DNA of 64,000 nucleotides from NCBI RefSeq assembly GCF_900107275.1, contig NZ_FNPI01000016.1, positions 62,001-126,000 of the forward strand, read 5' to 3'. Below, in pieces: positions 1-9,361 of this stretch. A program made the position numbers and the translations under genes. Each line of letters opens with the position of its first letter. Position 1 is the first letter of the stretch. The notes below the pieces were generated by a model. The model saw nothing but the letters and a program-made list of their open reading frames with translations, did not search any database and had not been told where the DNA came from. The stretch comes from Evansella caseinilytica. GTDB lineage: Bacteria > Bacillota > Bacilli > Bacillales > Salisediminibacteriaceae.

Positions 1-1019
1 TGAGATAAGAAACGGGTATCGTTTGTGTAAAAATGCCGTATATCATCGATTCCATATTTCAGCATTGCAAATCGCTCCACACCCATCCCAAAGGCGAATC
101 CTGTGTATTTTTCCGGATCGAAGCCGCCCATTCGCAAGACATTCGGATGCACCATTCCAGAACCAAGCACTTCAATCCAGCCCGTTTGTTTACATGTACG
201 ACAACCGCTGCCTCCGCAAATGGCGCAGGAAACGTCCAGTTCCGCCGATGGTTCAGTAAACGGAAAATAACTCGGACGCAACCGGATTTCCCTGTCTTCG
301 CCAAAGTAACGCTTGACAAATTGTTCGAAAATGCCTTTTAAATCACTCATCCGGATGCCTTCATCCACCAGCAGTCCTTCAATTTGCATAAATTGATGGG
401 AATGTGTCGCGTCGTCTTCATCCCGGCGATATACTTTACCCGGACAAATAATTTTTACCGGTCCTTTCCCTTCATGTTTTTCCATCGTTCTCGTTTGAAC
501 GGGAGATGTTTGCGTTCGCAACAGCAAATCGGAAGTGATAAAAAATGTATCCTGCATATCCCGTGAAGGGTGGTGTTTAGGCAGATTCAACGATTCAAAA
601 TTATAGTAATCCGTTTCCACTTCCGGCCCTTCCGCCACGGTAAATCCCATGCCGATAAAGATGTCTTCGATCGTTTCGATCACCGATGTCAGCGGATGAC
701 GCGCCCCTTTTACTGTCGGTCGTCCCGGCAATGTAACATCAATGCTTTCTGCCCGAAGCTTCTCGGCAAGCGCCGCTTCCTCCAGCTTCTGCTCCTTTTC
801 TTCAATGCTTACGGCGACAGCTGCACGCACTTCATTAGCCATTTGTCCTACTTTCGGACGCTCTTCAGCAGTCAGCTTGCCCATCCCCTTTAAGACTTCC
901 GTGACAGGCCCTTTTTTTCCTAAATACGCAATGCGAATATCTTTTAATTCTTTTACAGATTCAGCGGCCTCTACCTTCTTCAGCGCCTCCTCCTTCAGTT
1001 CTTGCAGACGATCCAGCAT
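1..1019 (-). CDS. pheS: Phenylalanyl-tRNA synthetase alpha subunit, 3' end cut by window edge
   Basis: Charges tRNA-Phe as part of the cytoplasmic alpha2beta2 enzyme. The reading frame runs open from the start to the window edge; the last visible residues are [11 protein letters not shown], so only the last few codons are missing. The class II core is visible, including the family segment [14 protein letters not shown]. The ATG at 1019 was chosen because GGAGG lies about 9 bases upstream; an in-frame ATG at 1025 sits too close to it. pheT is expected just beyond the left edge. A Phe-type T-box leader precedes the gene. Confidence 0.96.
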   Translation of the reverse strand, partial: MLDRLQELKEEALKKVEAAESVKELKDIRIAYLGKKGPVTEVLKGMGKLTAEERPKVGQMANEVRAAVAVSIEEKEQKLEEAALAEKLRAESIDVTLPGRPTVKGARHPLTSVIETIEDIFIGMGFTVAEGPEVETDYYNFESLNLPKHHPSRDMQDTFFITSDLLLRTQTSPVQTRTMEKHEGKGPVKIICPGKVYRRDEDDATHSHQFMQIEGLLVDEGIRMSDLKGIFEQFVKRYFGEDREIRLRPSYFPFTEPSAELDVSCAICGGSGCRTCKQTGWIEVLGSGMVHPNVLRMGGFDPEKYTGFAFGMGVERFAMLKYGIDDIRHFYTNDTRFLS

Positions 1020-1082
1020 GTGCATTTCCTCCTTTATCTATCCTGAACCTTTTGGCTCTGTTTGAACAACTTTTACCAGCTT

Positions 1083-1352
1083 CCGGCAACAAAAAAAGCC
1101 TTCTTCCCAAAAAGGGACGAAAGCTCGCGGTACCACCCTTGTTAATGATTGAATCGCAAAAAACATAGCAACAATCATTCACTTCATTAAAAGATAACGG
1201 CGTTTCGGCCGGAACACCTTCACAAGAAAAAACCTTGTGATCCGATGCCAACTCCAGAGCGAATTCGGCTGAGTTCCATCTTGGAAATGCTTCCAGTCCA
1301 TGACATTTCCTCCCTGTAAGCGAACGTTGCAGCGTACTACTCTCCTTCACAG
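1083..1352 (-). promoter_or_regulatory. T-box leader of pheS
   Basis: The minus strand carries the conserved T-box AGGGTGGTACCGCG (complement at about 1124-1137), followed by a GC-rich hairpin and a T run (about 1130 down to 1086) that forms the intrinsic terminator. The bulge UGGU can pair with an ACCA acceptor end, which fits tRNA-Phe. A UUC triplet, a possible specifier, lies in the stem I region near 1265. T-boxes raise synthetase expression when the cognate tRNA is uncharged. Confidence 0.92.
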
Positions 1353-1532
1353 TTTTTCAAACGTTTATACTTTAATATGCTAAACATTATATATGGTTTT
1401 CATTCGTTTCGCAAATAGTTTTGTTAACTATGGGCAGTTCCGGTCTACAGCAGCTGTTGAAAATCGTTTGCCAGCGCTTGTAATGATATGAAAGAACTTC
1501 TCTACTGTTGTCTCTTCCTTGCCAATCGCTGC

Positions 1533-2285
1533 TTACCCGCGTAGATGATACAACAAGATGCCGGTGGCAATGCTGACATTTAATGATTCCGCCTGCCCGT
1601 ATATTGGAATATATAAATTTTGATCACATTTTTCTAAAAATGCAGGCTGAACACCACTTCCTTCATTCCCGACAAGAAGCGCGAAGCTTTCCTGCGGCGC
1701 GATGGCAGTGTACGTGCTTCCATGCAGAGAAGTGCCGAATACCGGTACATGATTGTCTTTGCAGAACTGGATCGCTTCTTCTAAATCCATTTTCAGTACC
1801 GGAATGTGAAACAGCGATCCTTGGGTGGCGCGTATCACTTTGCCGTTAAACGGGTCTGCCGTGCCTTCACCAAGAACGACCCCCGATATTCCCGCAGCAT
1901 CGGCAGTGCGAATGATGGCACCAATATTGCCGGGATCCTGCACACCATCAACCAGCAAAAATCGCCCACGCTCCAAAGGAATATTTTGCGTTTCCGGCAG
2001 CCGGCAAACAGCAACGAACCCTTGCGGCGTCTCTGTTTCACAAATTTCCCGCATCACTTTTCCCGTCGCGTAAACAATGCGAAGATTCGAAGCCGTCCAT
2101 TCCCTCGGCAGCTCTTTCGTATCCTCTATTACCAACTCTTCGATCGGCAGCTTCGCTTTCATCGCTTCTTCAATCAAATGAATTCCTTCAATTAAGAAAC
2201 AGCCGGTTTGCTCCCTTCCCTTTTTTGTATGCAGCTTTTTCCATGCTTTTACTCTTGGATTTTGTACCGATTCTATGGTTTCCAT
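1533..2285 (-). CDS. ysgA: TrmH/SpoU-family RNA 2'-O-methyltransferase (YsgA-like)
   Basis: Predicted SAM-dependent ribose methyltransferase of the knotted SPOUT class, acting on rRNA or tRNA. The N-terminal substrate-binding segment (KAWKKLHTKKGR, EGIHLIEEA) is followed by the SpoU motifs: LVDGVQDPGNIGAIIRTADAAG, then LLVGNEGSGV and IPIYGQAESLNVSIATGILLYH at the C-terminus. The position next to pheS and sspI matches ysgA of B. subtilis. I prefer the ATG at 2285 (METIESVQNP) because it aligns with the family N-terminus. A TTG at 2300 directly abuts an AGGAG and is less likely. The exact target nucleotide cannot be read from sequence. Confidence 0.9.
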   Translation of the reverse strand: METIESVQNPRVKAWKKLHTKKGREQTGCFLIEGIHLIEEAMKAKLPIEELVIEDTKELPREWTASNLRIVYATGKVMREICETETPQGFVAVCRLPETQNIPLERGRFLLVDGVQDPGNIGAIIRTADAAGISGVVLGEGTADPFNGKVIRATQGSLFHIPVLKMDLEEAIQFCKDNHVPVFGTSLHGSTYTAIAPQESFALLVGNEGSGVQPAFLEKCDQNLYIPIYGQAESLNVSIATGILLYHLRG

Positions 2286-2406
2286 TTGTTTTCGACTCAA
2301 CTCCTGTGCTGTATATACATATTAAATGACCCGCTTTAATAAAGGTTGCTCCTCTTTATTTGCGGACCGCCGCAGACCATACCCGCATGATTCTTCGCGC
2401 AATGAA

Positions 2407-2435
2407 TGCATGTAAAAAATTAATTTAGCATAAAC
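2407..2435 (+). promoter_or_regulatory. Possible sigma-G-type promoter of sspI
   Basis: TGCATG (2407-2412) and CATAAAC (2429-2435) resemble the -35 and -10 boxes of forespore sigma-G promoters. The 16-bp spacer is one base shorter than usual. sspI-type genes are known sigma-G targets. This is a match by eye only. Confidence 0.35.
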
Positions 2436-2527
2436 AATTCGCTTATCACTCATACTATAACAGATTACACAGTCAAATACGAAATTGACTGGCAGTATTT
2501 GAACTACTTGACGAAAGGAAGATTCCG

Positions 2528-2734
2528 ATGAGCTTTAACCTGCGAGGAGCGATTATGGAAAATATCTCTGGAAACAGTCCGGAAGAAGTGGAAGCAACAA
2601 TCGTCGACGCGATTCAAAGCGGTGAAGAAAAAATGTTGCCCGGGCTCGGCGTTCTTTTTGAAGTGTATTGGAAAGAAGCGAGTGAACAAGACAAGCAGGA
2701 AATGATCAATCAAATTTCCAAAGGACTGCAATAA
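2528..2734 (+). CDS. sspI: Small acid-soluble spore protein I
   Basis: A 68-residue protein of the SspI family ([16 protein letters not shown]...), made in the developing forespore and retained in the spore core. Length and sequence match the family end to end. AAAGGAAG lies about 7 bases before the ATG. The gene sits divergently from ysgA, as in other Bacillus. Its rho-independent terminator is about 160 bp downstream, separated from the stop codon by a dispersed repeat. Confidence 0.95.
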   Translation: MSFNLRGAIMENISGNSPEEVEATIVDAIQSGEEKMLPGLGVLFEVYWKEASEQDKQEMINQISKGLQ

Positions 2735-2772
2735 CAATAATTCATCACATTTTGGAACATCATCTAAGTGCT

Positions 2773-2878
2773 GTTCAAAAAGGAGGACATAACAGCGGCA
2801 AGAAGGTCGAGGCGCGGATGTCGAGAGCAGTGGAGGGACAACGCAATGATGAAATTCGCAGACGCTATTTCCCGAACT
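2773..2878. repeat. Dispersed repeat family A, copy 1 (right end missing)
   Basis: Starts with GTTCAAAAAGGAGGACAT and shares most of its length with the complete copy at 61557-61700, including AAGGTCGAGGCGCGG, CAACGCAATGATGA and TTCGCAGACGCTATTTCCCG. The terminal TTTTTGAAC present in complete copies is lost here. No coding capacity. It lies between the sspI stop and the sspI terminator. Confidence 0.75.
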
Positions 2879-2896
2879 GTGATGAATTTACTCTAA

Positions 2897-2943
2897 AAAA
2901 GAGCTTGGAAAGCTGTTGCGCATGCTATTCCAGGCTCTTTTTG
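2897..2943 (+). terminator. Rho-independent terminator of sspI
   Basis: AAAGAGCTTGGAA pairs with TTCCAGGCTCTTT over 13 positions (one G-U), with a 17-base loop and a T run. From here to 3083 no further feature is seen. Confidence 0.8.
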
Positions 2944-3083
2944 CTGTCGGTTGCCCAGCAACAGCGGATGCCGATAATTCGAACCGTCACGCCGTTTTTC
3001 AAGGAATTTCAAGCAAGCAGAAGGAAAGCTCCGGCAAACCGATTAACTGTCCCGCTGCATGCTTCCGCAACCGGTAATTTCAT

Positions 3084-4160
3084 TTATTGATAAGTGATTT
3101 GATTCACCGTATTGGTGTCCAGCTTTTTCACCACTTCCACAATCAACTTCACCGCATTTTCGAAATCGTCGCGATGCAGAATGGCCGCGTGTGTATGGAT
3201 ATAGCGGGTCGCAATGGTAATCGACAGTGCCGGCACCCCGTTAGCCGTCAAATGAATGGCACCGGAGTCCGTTCCGCCCGCGGCAACGGAATCAAATTGA
3301 TATGGGATTCCTTGTTCGTCTGCGGTATCGGTAACGAAATCGCGAAGTCCTTTATGGGATACCATCGATGCATCGTACACGATGATTTGCGGACCATTGC
3401 CCATTTTCGCCAATGCATCTTTTTCTGTCACTCCCGGAGTATCCCCGGCGATGCCCACATCGACGCCGAAGCCGATGTCCGGCTGGATATGAAAAGCAGA
3501 GGTTTTTGCCCCGCGCAGTCCGACTTCCTCTTGAACAGTACCGACGCCGTAAACGATGTTCGGATGTTGTTCATCCTGCAAGCGGCGAAGCACTTCGATT
3601 GCAATCGCGCAACCGATCCGATTATCCCACGCTTTTGCCATCAGCATCTTTTCATTTTTCAACACCGTAAATTCACAAACAGGCACAATCGCATCTCCCG
3701 GACGAACGCCGAATTCCGCCGCTTCTTCCCTGCTTGTTGCACCGATGTCAATAAACATATCTTTCTTTTCCACCGGCTTCTTGCGTAATTCCGGCGAAAG
3801 GATGTGAGGTGGTTTTGACCCGATAACCCCGGGAACGTTGCCGTTGCGGGTCATGATCGTCACCCGCTGTGCAAGCATCACCTGCTCCCACCAACCCCCG
3901 ACCGGCTGGAATTTGATAAAGCCTTTTTCATCGATATGCGTGACCATGAAACCGATTTCATCCAAATGGCCGGCAATCATAACTTTCGGTCCGTTCGGAT
4001 CACCAACCTTCTTGGCAATTAAGCTCCCAAGATTATCTGTTTCCACTTCATCGGCAAACGGCGATATGTACTTCTTCATGACTTCCCGCGGCTCGCGTTC
4101 ATTCCCCGGAATCCCGTTGGCATCCGTCAAATCCTTCAACATATTTAACACTTCATCCAT
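3084..4160 (-). CDS. ysdC: M42-family metallo-aminopeptidase (YsdC)
   Basis: Cytoplasmic dinuclear-metal aminopeptidase or endoglucanase-like enzyme of the tetrahedral TET/M42 family, 358 residues, which is full length. The metal and catalytic residues are visible: H65-x-D67 in AGHLDEIG, bridging D179 in AKAWDNR, the EE pair at 211-212, D234 in FGVDVG, and a His in [10 protein letters not shown] (about 322-324). The ATG at 4160 follows a purine-rich AGGAGG. It is divergent from ysdB, the same neighbourhood as in B. subtilis. The substrate is unknown. Confidence 0.9.
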   Translation of the reverse strand: MDEVLNMLKDLTDANGIPGNEREPREVMKKYISPFADEVETDNLGSLIAKKVGDPNGPKVMIAGHLDEIGFMVTHIDEKGFIKFQPVGGWWEQVMLAQRVTIMTRNGNVPGVIGSKPPHILSPELRKKPVEKKDMFIDIGATSREEAAEFGVRPGDAIVPVCEFTVLKNEKMLMAKAWDNRIGCAIAIEVLRRLQDEQHPNIVYGVGTVQEEVGLRGAKTSAFHIQPDIGFGVDVGIAGDTPGVTEKDALAKMGNGPQIIVYDASMVSHKGLRDFVTDTADEQGIPYQFDSVAAGGTDSGAIHLTANGVPALSITIATRYIHTHAAILHRDDFENAVKLIVEVVKKLDTNTVNQITYQ

Positions 4161-4472
4161 AACATTTTCCTCCTTCTATCAAATAAACGACCAACCAGTT
4201 TACAGATGGTAAAAATATCATCCTTTTTATTATACCCGCCTTAAAGCGTTTTTTCAAAAAGCTGTTTTCATCAACTTTGTTGCATTTAAGCCGTTTATTT
4301 GAAAATAAAAGTGCATCATTCTTGATTATCTTCATTTTTTTCAATGATTATTGCAAAAGATGAAGAAAGAAATGAAACTTTCTTCCTTTTCATACGTATT
4401 CATAGCGATAAAGTTAACAAAAAAGCCAGTAATTTGATTGGAATTGAAACACATCTTGAAGGAGAGATGATC

Positions 4473-4871
4473 ATGAGTGTCCACCTATTTCGTTTGTTCC
4501 TCCTCATCGCTATTGGAATTATTGTATACAGCATCGTAAAGTATTTCCTTGACCCAAGAAGAAAGCTTGAGGCTGCCTGCCATCAAGGAGGATTTTACTT
4601 TTTGGATGACCCTGATAATGTTCGGAAAAATCTGCTGTTTACGTATCGCGGTGTGATGTTTGAAGGGGAAAAATTTTTAGGGGCGACGGACGGATCGTTT
4701 GAGGTGACTTCCATTATTGTGTGGACGGAAGATACAGACCGATTGAAAGGATTATCAATTAAAGATTTTCATTTCATGGAAAAGGAAATATTGCTTCATT
4801 ACCCGAAAGCGGAAATTGAATGGAAAAGCCCTATCCGTGAATTGTTAAAACAAATGAAAAAAGAACGGTAA
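4473..4871 (+). CDS. ysdB: YsdB-like small membrane-anchored protein
   Basis: A 132-residue protein with one N-terminal membrane segment (LFRLFLLIAIGIIVYSIVKYF) followed by a short soluble domain: KYFLDPRRKLE, VRKNLLFTYRGVMFEGEKFLG, EIEWKSPIREL. It resembles YsdB, which in B. subtilis sits beside ysdC and belongs to the sigma-W set. I chose the ATG at 4473 because AAGGAG lies about 8 bases upstream. The ATG at 4467 is too close, and a longer upstream reading frame lacks a ribosome site. Function is unknown. Confidence 0.8.
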   Translation: MSVHLFRLFLLIAIGIIVYSIVKYFLDPRRKLEAACHQGGFYFLDDPDNVRKNLLFTYRGVMFEGEKFLGATDGSFEVTSIIVWTEDTDRLKGLSIKDFHFMEKEILLHYPKAEIEWKSPIRELLKQMKKER

Positions 4872-4893
4872 GTGAAGTATTTTGAACTAAAAG

Positions 4894-4937
4894 AGTTTGT
4901 TCAAAAAGATAAAAAACAATCTTCTTGAACATACACT
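4894..4937. terminator. Repeat-derived hairpin after ysdB
   Basis: AGTTTGTTCAAAAAGAT and ATCTTCTTGAAC...ACACT form an imperfect stem. The same arms occur near 9091-9132, 11536-11579, 43554-43599 and in the 48.3-kb array. It may terminate ysdB transcription. The bases from 4938 to 5100 hold a decayed element (TTGAACAT near its end) and nothing else I can name. Confidence 0.5.
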
Positions 4938-5195
4938 AAAAGGAGAACACAACTGACACAAAAAAGTCGTAACGCAGCAGGCGCGAGCAGTGAGTAGCGA
5001 GCGGGAACATGAAGGCAAACTTACGGGAATAACGGCCCGATGACAGAACAGTGACATCCGACGACGATGCTTCCGGAGTTGTTGAACATATTCCATGTTT
5101 CAAAAAGACATTCACGACAACATCTACAACGCTGGGACAACGGGGCTATCGACCATTTTAGGATAAATCTGAATGTAAATTAAATCGAAAAAAAA

Positions 5196-5331
5196 TGAGG
5201 ACAAGATTCGGATTCGGCTTTGTCCTCATAAACCGTTTTGAGGACATTTTGCGCCGATTCAAACTCCAGTTTGTCCTCATAAACCTTTCTTGAGGACATT
5301 TCGCGGCGCTGTAGATTCGGTTTTGTCCTCA
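5196..5331. repeat. Three tandem TGAGGACA...TGTCCTCA hairpins
   Basis: TGAGGACA/TGTCCTCA pairs occur at 5196-5228, 5239-5279 and 5291-5331. Each stem encloses a GATTC-containing loop of 17-25 bases, with TAAACC between units. A related inverted pair occurs at 61969-61995. There is no open frame. The remainder of 4938-5479 holds no gene. Confidence 0.7.
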
Positions 5332-5479
5332 ACAAGTCGGATTGAGTCCGGCCCTTTTGATTACGGTTCATTTACTCTCCCATTCCAGCGTCTGCTGCTG
5401 TTAATTACCATAAATGTCATTGCAGAAAATGCACAAACTAAAAGCAAATCGCCAGCGTGAAGAAAAGGAAGGTGTACAA

Positions 5480-6328
5480 ATGCACACGATCTGGAAAGGG
5501 ACGATCTCTTTTGGTCTCGTCAATATCCCTATTAAATTGCATGCTGCCACAGAAGACAAAGATGTTAAGCTTCGCAATCTTCATAAAGAATGTCATGCGC
5601 CGATAAAATATACACGAACCTGTTCCGAGTGCGGCAAGGAAGTAACAAATGAAGACATTGTAAAGGCGTACGAGTACACAGAAGGAAAATATGTTGTGCT
5701 GGACGATGACGATTTGCAAAAACTGAAAAAGGAGCAGGAGGATAAGGCAGTTGAAATTATCGACTTTGTCATGCTGAAGGAAATCGATCCGATCTATTTT
5801 GACAGAACGTACTACATCAGCCCGAATGAAGGCGGTTCAAAAGCGTATGCCCTGCTTCGCCGCTCCCTGGAGGATACGGAAAAAATCGGCCTTGCAAAAA
5901 TCACCATCCGCTCCAAGGAAAATCTGGCGGCCGTCCGTGTTTACAAAAATACGCTGGTAATGGAAACATTGCATTTTCCCGACGAAGTGCGCGATATTAA
6001 AAATGTGCCCAATGTTCCTGATGAAACGAAAGTGCAGGAAAAAGAATTAGCCACGGCAAAAACGTTGATTGAGCATTTGACAGCTGACTTTGATCCGGAA
6101 AAATATACCGACGATTATCGAATAGAACTCCTGGAACTAATCCGGCATAAAGTGGATGAGGATGAAGGGGTGACCAAACAGGAACAAACGAATGTCATCG
6201 ATTTGATGGAAGCGCTCGAAAAAAGCATCGAGAAAGCAAAGCCGAAGAAAACAACAAAAAAACCGGCGAAGCCAAAAGCCGGCACGAAAAAGGCAGCTGC
6301 AAAAAAACCGGTAAAAGAAGCGAAATAG
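5480..6328 (+). CDS. ku: Ku, NHEJ DNA end-binding protein
   Basis: Homodimeric ring protein that binds double-strand break ends and recruits LigD. The 282 residues begin MHTIWKGTISFGLVNIPIKL, the usual bacterial Ku start. The Ku core follows (CHAPIKYTRTCSECGKEV, YYISPNEGGSKAYALLR, LETLHFPDEVR-type segment). From about residue 252 there is a Lys/Ala/Pro-rich tail (KKTTKKPAKPKAGTKKAA) like the basic DNA-binding tails of other bacterial Ku. The ATG at 5480 has GGAAGG upstream; the longer frame to 5414 is not needed. The LigD ligase gene lies 1.2 kb away and the polymerase gene 9.7 kb away, rather than in one operon. Confidence 0.95.
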   Translation: MHTIWKGTISFGLVNIPIKLHAATEDKDVKLRNLHKECHAPIKYTRTCSECGKEVTNEDIVKAYEYTEGKYVVLDDDDLQKLKKEQEDKAVEIIDFVMLKEIDPIYFDRTYYISPNEGGSKAYALLRRSLEDTEKIGLAKITIRSKENLAAVRVYKNTLVMETLHFPDEVRDIKNVPNVPDETKVQEKELATAKTLIEHLTADFDPEKYTDDYRIELLELIRHKVDEDEGVTKQEQTNVIDLMEALEKSIEKAKPKKTTKKPAKPKAGTKKAAAKKPVKEAK

Positions 6329-6462
6329 CCTTATGGTCGGAGAAAAATAACCGAAGCAGCAGAGCATCGTGTGGAAAAAATCGGCAATAGCGTTTGTTCA
6401 CAAATAGAACTTTTTCTTCAGATCGAACAAACTCTCCCTCCCTCGAATATTCGCTGACGGAA

Positions 6463-6996
6463 CTACGGCTGAATCAACGAGCTTGCAACCTTGATTAATT
6501 CCTCCAAAGGAATATTCAGCCCGCGAACATTGTAATATTGCTTCTCTTTCCAAAAAAATATCTGTGTCGGGTCGGTTAAATCCGGATAAAGCACCCAGAC
6601 TTCCATGTCATCAATCATGATTTTTTCTGCTTCATGAAGCAGCTCAACTGGTTTGTTTGCACCATCATCATCGGATTGTGTGATTAATAATTGTTTGTGC
6701 TTCGGATCAGCCGCCGGTCTGTCATCTACCCAACCTGTTTGAATCACATGAAGTGTCCCAGCTGCAGCAGACAAATCATTGTATTGCGTTTCCAACTTCG
6801 TCAACCCCTCGGGAATAAAGCTCGGCAATTTCGCTAGCAGGTCTCCGCCAACGTCCACAAGCTGTTTATCTGCTGGCTCCTCAACGCCGGCTTCCTTCTC
6901 GTCCGCCGAAATCGGCATATCCTTGATAACGAAAAAAGCGGCAGTAATGAAAACGCAAGCAAGAAACGCTATTCCCCATTTCACGTTGATCCTCAC
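6463..6996 (-). CDS. Exported or membrane-anchored protein with DUF4367-like C-terminus
   Basis: A 177-residue protein with one N-terminal hydrophobic segment (WGIAFLACVFITAAFFVI) that could be an anchor or an uncleaved signal, then an acidic linker. The C-terminal half (FIPEGL, LHVIQTGW, WVLYPDLTDPTQIFFWKEKQYYNVRG) resembles DUF4367-type domains found after transmembrane segments in Bacillus envelope proteins. It has a GTG start with AAGGAGAG upstream. It is tail-to-tail with ku and 24 bases from the disrupted gene behind it. Function unknown. Confidence 0.6.
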   Translation of the reverse strand: MRINVKWGIAFLACVFITAAFFVIKDMPISADEKEAGVEEPADKQLVDVGGDLLAKLPSFIPEGLTKLETQYNDLSAAAGTLHVIQTGWVDDRPAADPKHKQLLITQSDDDGANKPVELLHEAEKIMIDDMEVWVLYPDLTDPTQIFFWKEKQYYNVRGLNIPLEELIKVASSLIQP

Positions 6997-7019
6997 GATA
7001 CCCTCTCCTTACAAACAGA

Positions 7020-7497
7020 TTAGCGTCCTTCTTTTAAAGCCATGATTAACTTCCTAGAAATATCCACTATTATTTGTGGTAATATCAATTGACCATCCGT
7101 AACAAGCATCTCTTTCATATCTTGCATGGGTACGTTGAAGATTGTAGTGATAATTATATAGTTGCATTGTCCCACGACTTCCAACATATACTCGGAATTT
7201 TGAAACTCTCCCCAAGCTTGCGGTCCTACAATACCATCAGAGCTTATTCCCCTTGCCTTCTGAAAATCAGAAATTCCTGATTGTGTTTTTGAACCGTAGT
7301 AACCGTCTACTGCACTGTAACCAAACCCTGATTGTACTAACATCCTTTGTACTGCTTGAACATAACCTCCGCTTGTTACATCATTGTAACCAATATAATC
7401 ACTTTGTCTCCAATCATCCGGCATTCTGTGAGCTGATACATGACTAGGTACTAATAACTAAAATAACCATAAACAGATTTATACGTTTTTTCTCCAT
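7020..7497 (-). pseudogene. Peptidoglycan-binding-domain protein, frameshifted in its signal peptide
   Basis: The intact frame from 7424 encodes a PG_binding_1 domain: YVQAVQRMLVQSGFGYSAVDG, YGSKTQSGISDFQKARG, DGIVGPQAWGEFQ. It has no ribosome site. A good one (GGAGGG) precedes an ATG at 7497 that encodes a signal-peptide start, MEKKRINLFMVILVIST, but that frame ends in TAG after 17 codons. The domain frame, read upstream, gives VPSHVSAHR, a typical signal-peptidase region. The two frames differ by one, so a single indel near 7445-7455 separates signal peptide from domain. The extra C-terminal 55 residues are not recognised. Confidence 0.7.
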
Positions 7498-7564
7498 ATT
7501 TTCCCTCCTCCCCATTCAACCTTACATTATAATAAAATTTAAAATTTTTCAATAACAAAACCCG

Positions 7565-8509
7565 CTAATTTTTCCCAATAACACACTCGCTTGCATCGAC
7601 ATCGACAAACGCTTGAATACTCGGCTGTCGTAAGGTTTTCGACCGGGTCCATTCGAGAAAATTGATTTTTACCGTTAAAGCCGGGTGAAGCCAAACAGCG
7701 CCCTGATGTCTTTCCGGAGTATTTACAAACGGCCGTTCTGCTATCGTCAGCTTCTGCACCGCCTGCGTCACCCCCCGCCAATCATTTTGCGTGAATTTAC
7801 CTGTTCCGGCATGACCGATGTACCAAAACCTGCCGTTGTCATCATATAATCCTAACAGCAAGGCATTCACCTGCCCCGCCCTGTATGTCACTCCGCCTAC
7901 CACTGCAACAAGATCTTTAATCACCTTTTTCTTTTGCCACCGTTTATCCTTGCCGTTAAGGCTGTATTTACTGTTGATATCTTTGACGACAATGCCCTCT
8001 AATTCATGCTCGACGACTGCAGTATATAATGCAGAGGCATCAGGATAGCTTTTAACAAGCTGGATATTCCCGGTTTGGGTGATTATTTTCTCCAGCAGCT
8101 GCTGCCTTTCCCGAAGAGGATTATCCGTAACCCACTCACCATCGACATACAGCACATCAAAAATCATAAACGTAATCTGCACCTGTTTTTTTACCGCATG
8201 GATGCTCGTTTGTTTCCGGGCGCCGTCACGCTTCATTACCTGATGAAAGGAGGGCTTGCCGTTCTCAAACGCGACGACTTCTCCATCAAGAATCACGGAT
8301 TTCGCGGAGCAATACTCGCCGATTTCCGTCAGCTCAGGATACTGCATCGTCCGGTCGTTCAGACGGCGGTTAACTAACCGGACATTCTCCCCGTCAAAGT
8401 AGACAAGCATGCGGACACCGTCCCATTTGATCTGACCAACCCAATTGTCACCTGACGGGATTTTCGCAGCAGGTACGGGTTCAAACGGAACAACAGGAGA
8501 TAACTTCAT
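7565..8509 (-). CDS. ligD: ATP-dependent DNA ligase, ligase part of a split LigD
   Basis: Seals nicks in Ku-dependent end joining. The 314 residues contain a complete nucleotidyltransferase domain: the lysine that forms the AMP adduct (K28 in KWDG), VNRRLNDRTMQYPEL, LDGEVVAF, IFDVLYVDG, EGIVVKD and KKKVIKDLV. An OB-fold domain follows (LLGLYDDNGRFWYIGHAGTGF-like, VWLHPALTVKINFLEWT). B. subtilis LigD fuses this to a polymerase in one 611-residue chain; here the polymerase is a separate gene at 16008-17264. The ATG at 8509 has GGAGGAAG upstream. Confidence 0.92.
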   Translation of the reverse strand: MKLSPVVPFEPVPAAKIPSGDNWVGQIKWDGVRMLVYFDGENVRLVNRRLNDRTMQYPELTEIGEYCSAKSVILDGEVVAFENGKPSFHQVMKRDGARKQTSIHAVKKQVQITFMIFDVLYVDGEWVTDNPLRERQQLLEKIITQTGNIQLVKSYPDASALYTAVVEHELEGIVVKDINSKYSLNGKDKRWQKKKVIKDLVAVVGGVTYRAGQVNALLLGLYDDNGRFWYIGHAGTGKFTQNDWRGVTQAVQKLTIAERPFVNTPERHQGAVWLHPALTVKINFLEWTRSKTLRQPSIQAFVDVDASECVIGKN

Positions 8510-8849
8510 ACTGCTTCCTCCATTTATTTTTCTCTTTCGATGGCATGGCTGACACCCGCAGCTCTAACATTTTTCGGTTGCTGCAACGCGTTCTTCGGTG
8601 GGGGCCAGTCTGTCCATCCAACACAACGTCACGATTGGAAAAGCATCCGCGAGAAAATCCCGCTATTATGACTGCCAATGTAACATTATTTTTCCGCTCA
8701 GCGACAGAATGTATGAGAGAAAGAAAGGACTTATTTTTTCCTTTTTCCTTACCCTCTCTTCTAAAAATTTGTTGCTGCTTGCTTTTAGGTTGCTGCCTAG
8801 CGAATACTTGATTCATTACCCTTTGCGTAAAAGAAAAAAGTATAGGAGC

Positions 8850-9132
8850 GTGTTCAAAAAGGCAATGGTTCCGCACGATGTGCCTCACGTCCTGTGAGTA
8901 ACTGCGGAATGAATGTCGTCATCCTGACTCTGAGAAAACCACTCACAGCCGGCCTGAAAAGAATGCATCGGCTCCACCCATTGTCTCTTCCTCTGCTAGT
9001 ATAGCGCTGAGGATTATCCAAGTACCATCCCACGATGGCACTATGAGACAGCTTGCAGCTTCTCAGTGAAGTATGGCTTGTTGCTTCGTGTTTGTTCAAA
9101 AAGATAAAAAACGATCTTTTGGAACAAACACT
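8850..9132. repeat. Dispersed repeat family B, copy 1
   Basis: Begins GTGTTCAAAAAGGCAATGGTTCCG and ends in a hairpin with arms GTTTGTTCAAAAAGAT and ATCTTTTGGAACAAACAC. Shared internal words with other copies are GAAAACCACTC, GCCGG.CTGAAAAGAATGCATC and GGCTCCAC. An extra stretch (about 8983-9080) is absent from the copy at 11322. Non-coding. The remaining 8510-8849 shows no gene. Confidence 0.8.
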
Positions 9133-9169
9133 ATAGGAGAGTTGTCAAACAATTTTTCCAAACAAACAC

Positions 9170-9224
9170 CTTAAGAATTTCTTAAGAATTTTTTATTATT
9201 TTTTTTAACACTTCACGTTATGAT
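9170..9224 (+). promoter_or_regulatory. Tandem 11-bp operator and promoter of the VanR-like gene
   Basis: CTTAAGAATTT occurs twice in perfect tandem at 9170-9180 and 9181-9191. A -10-like TATGAT lies at 9219-9224 without a good -35 box. Direct 11-bp repeats about 30 bp upstream of a -10 box are typical of sites bound by OmpR-type response regulators. A related block precedes ddl at 11579. Confidence 0.6.
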
Positions 9225-9361
9225 AGAGATAAGCGGGCGCGTTATATGGATCAGCTTTATCATTAGATACACTAAAACGTTCCGATATCGCCGCGTCGCG
9301 TGCATGCGCTGGCTCTGCCGATAATCAGGACAGTAGATACAATTATAAAAGGATGAGTGAG

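Noticed and set aside
961-1350. 129-codon minus-strand frame before pheS
   Set aside because: It covers the T-box leader and has no family match; explained by the RNA element.
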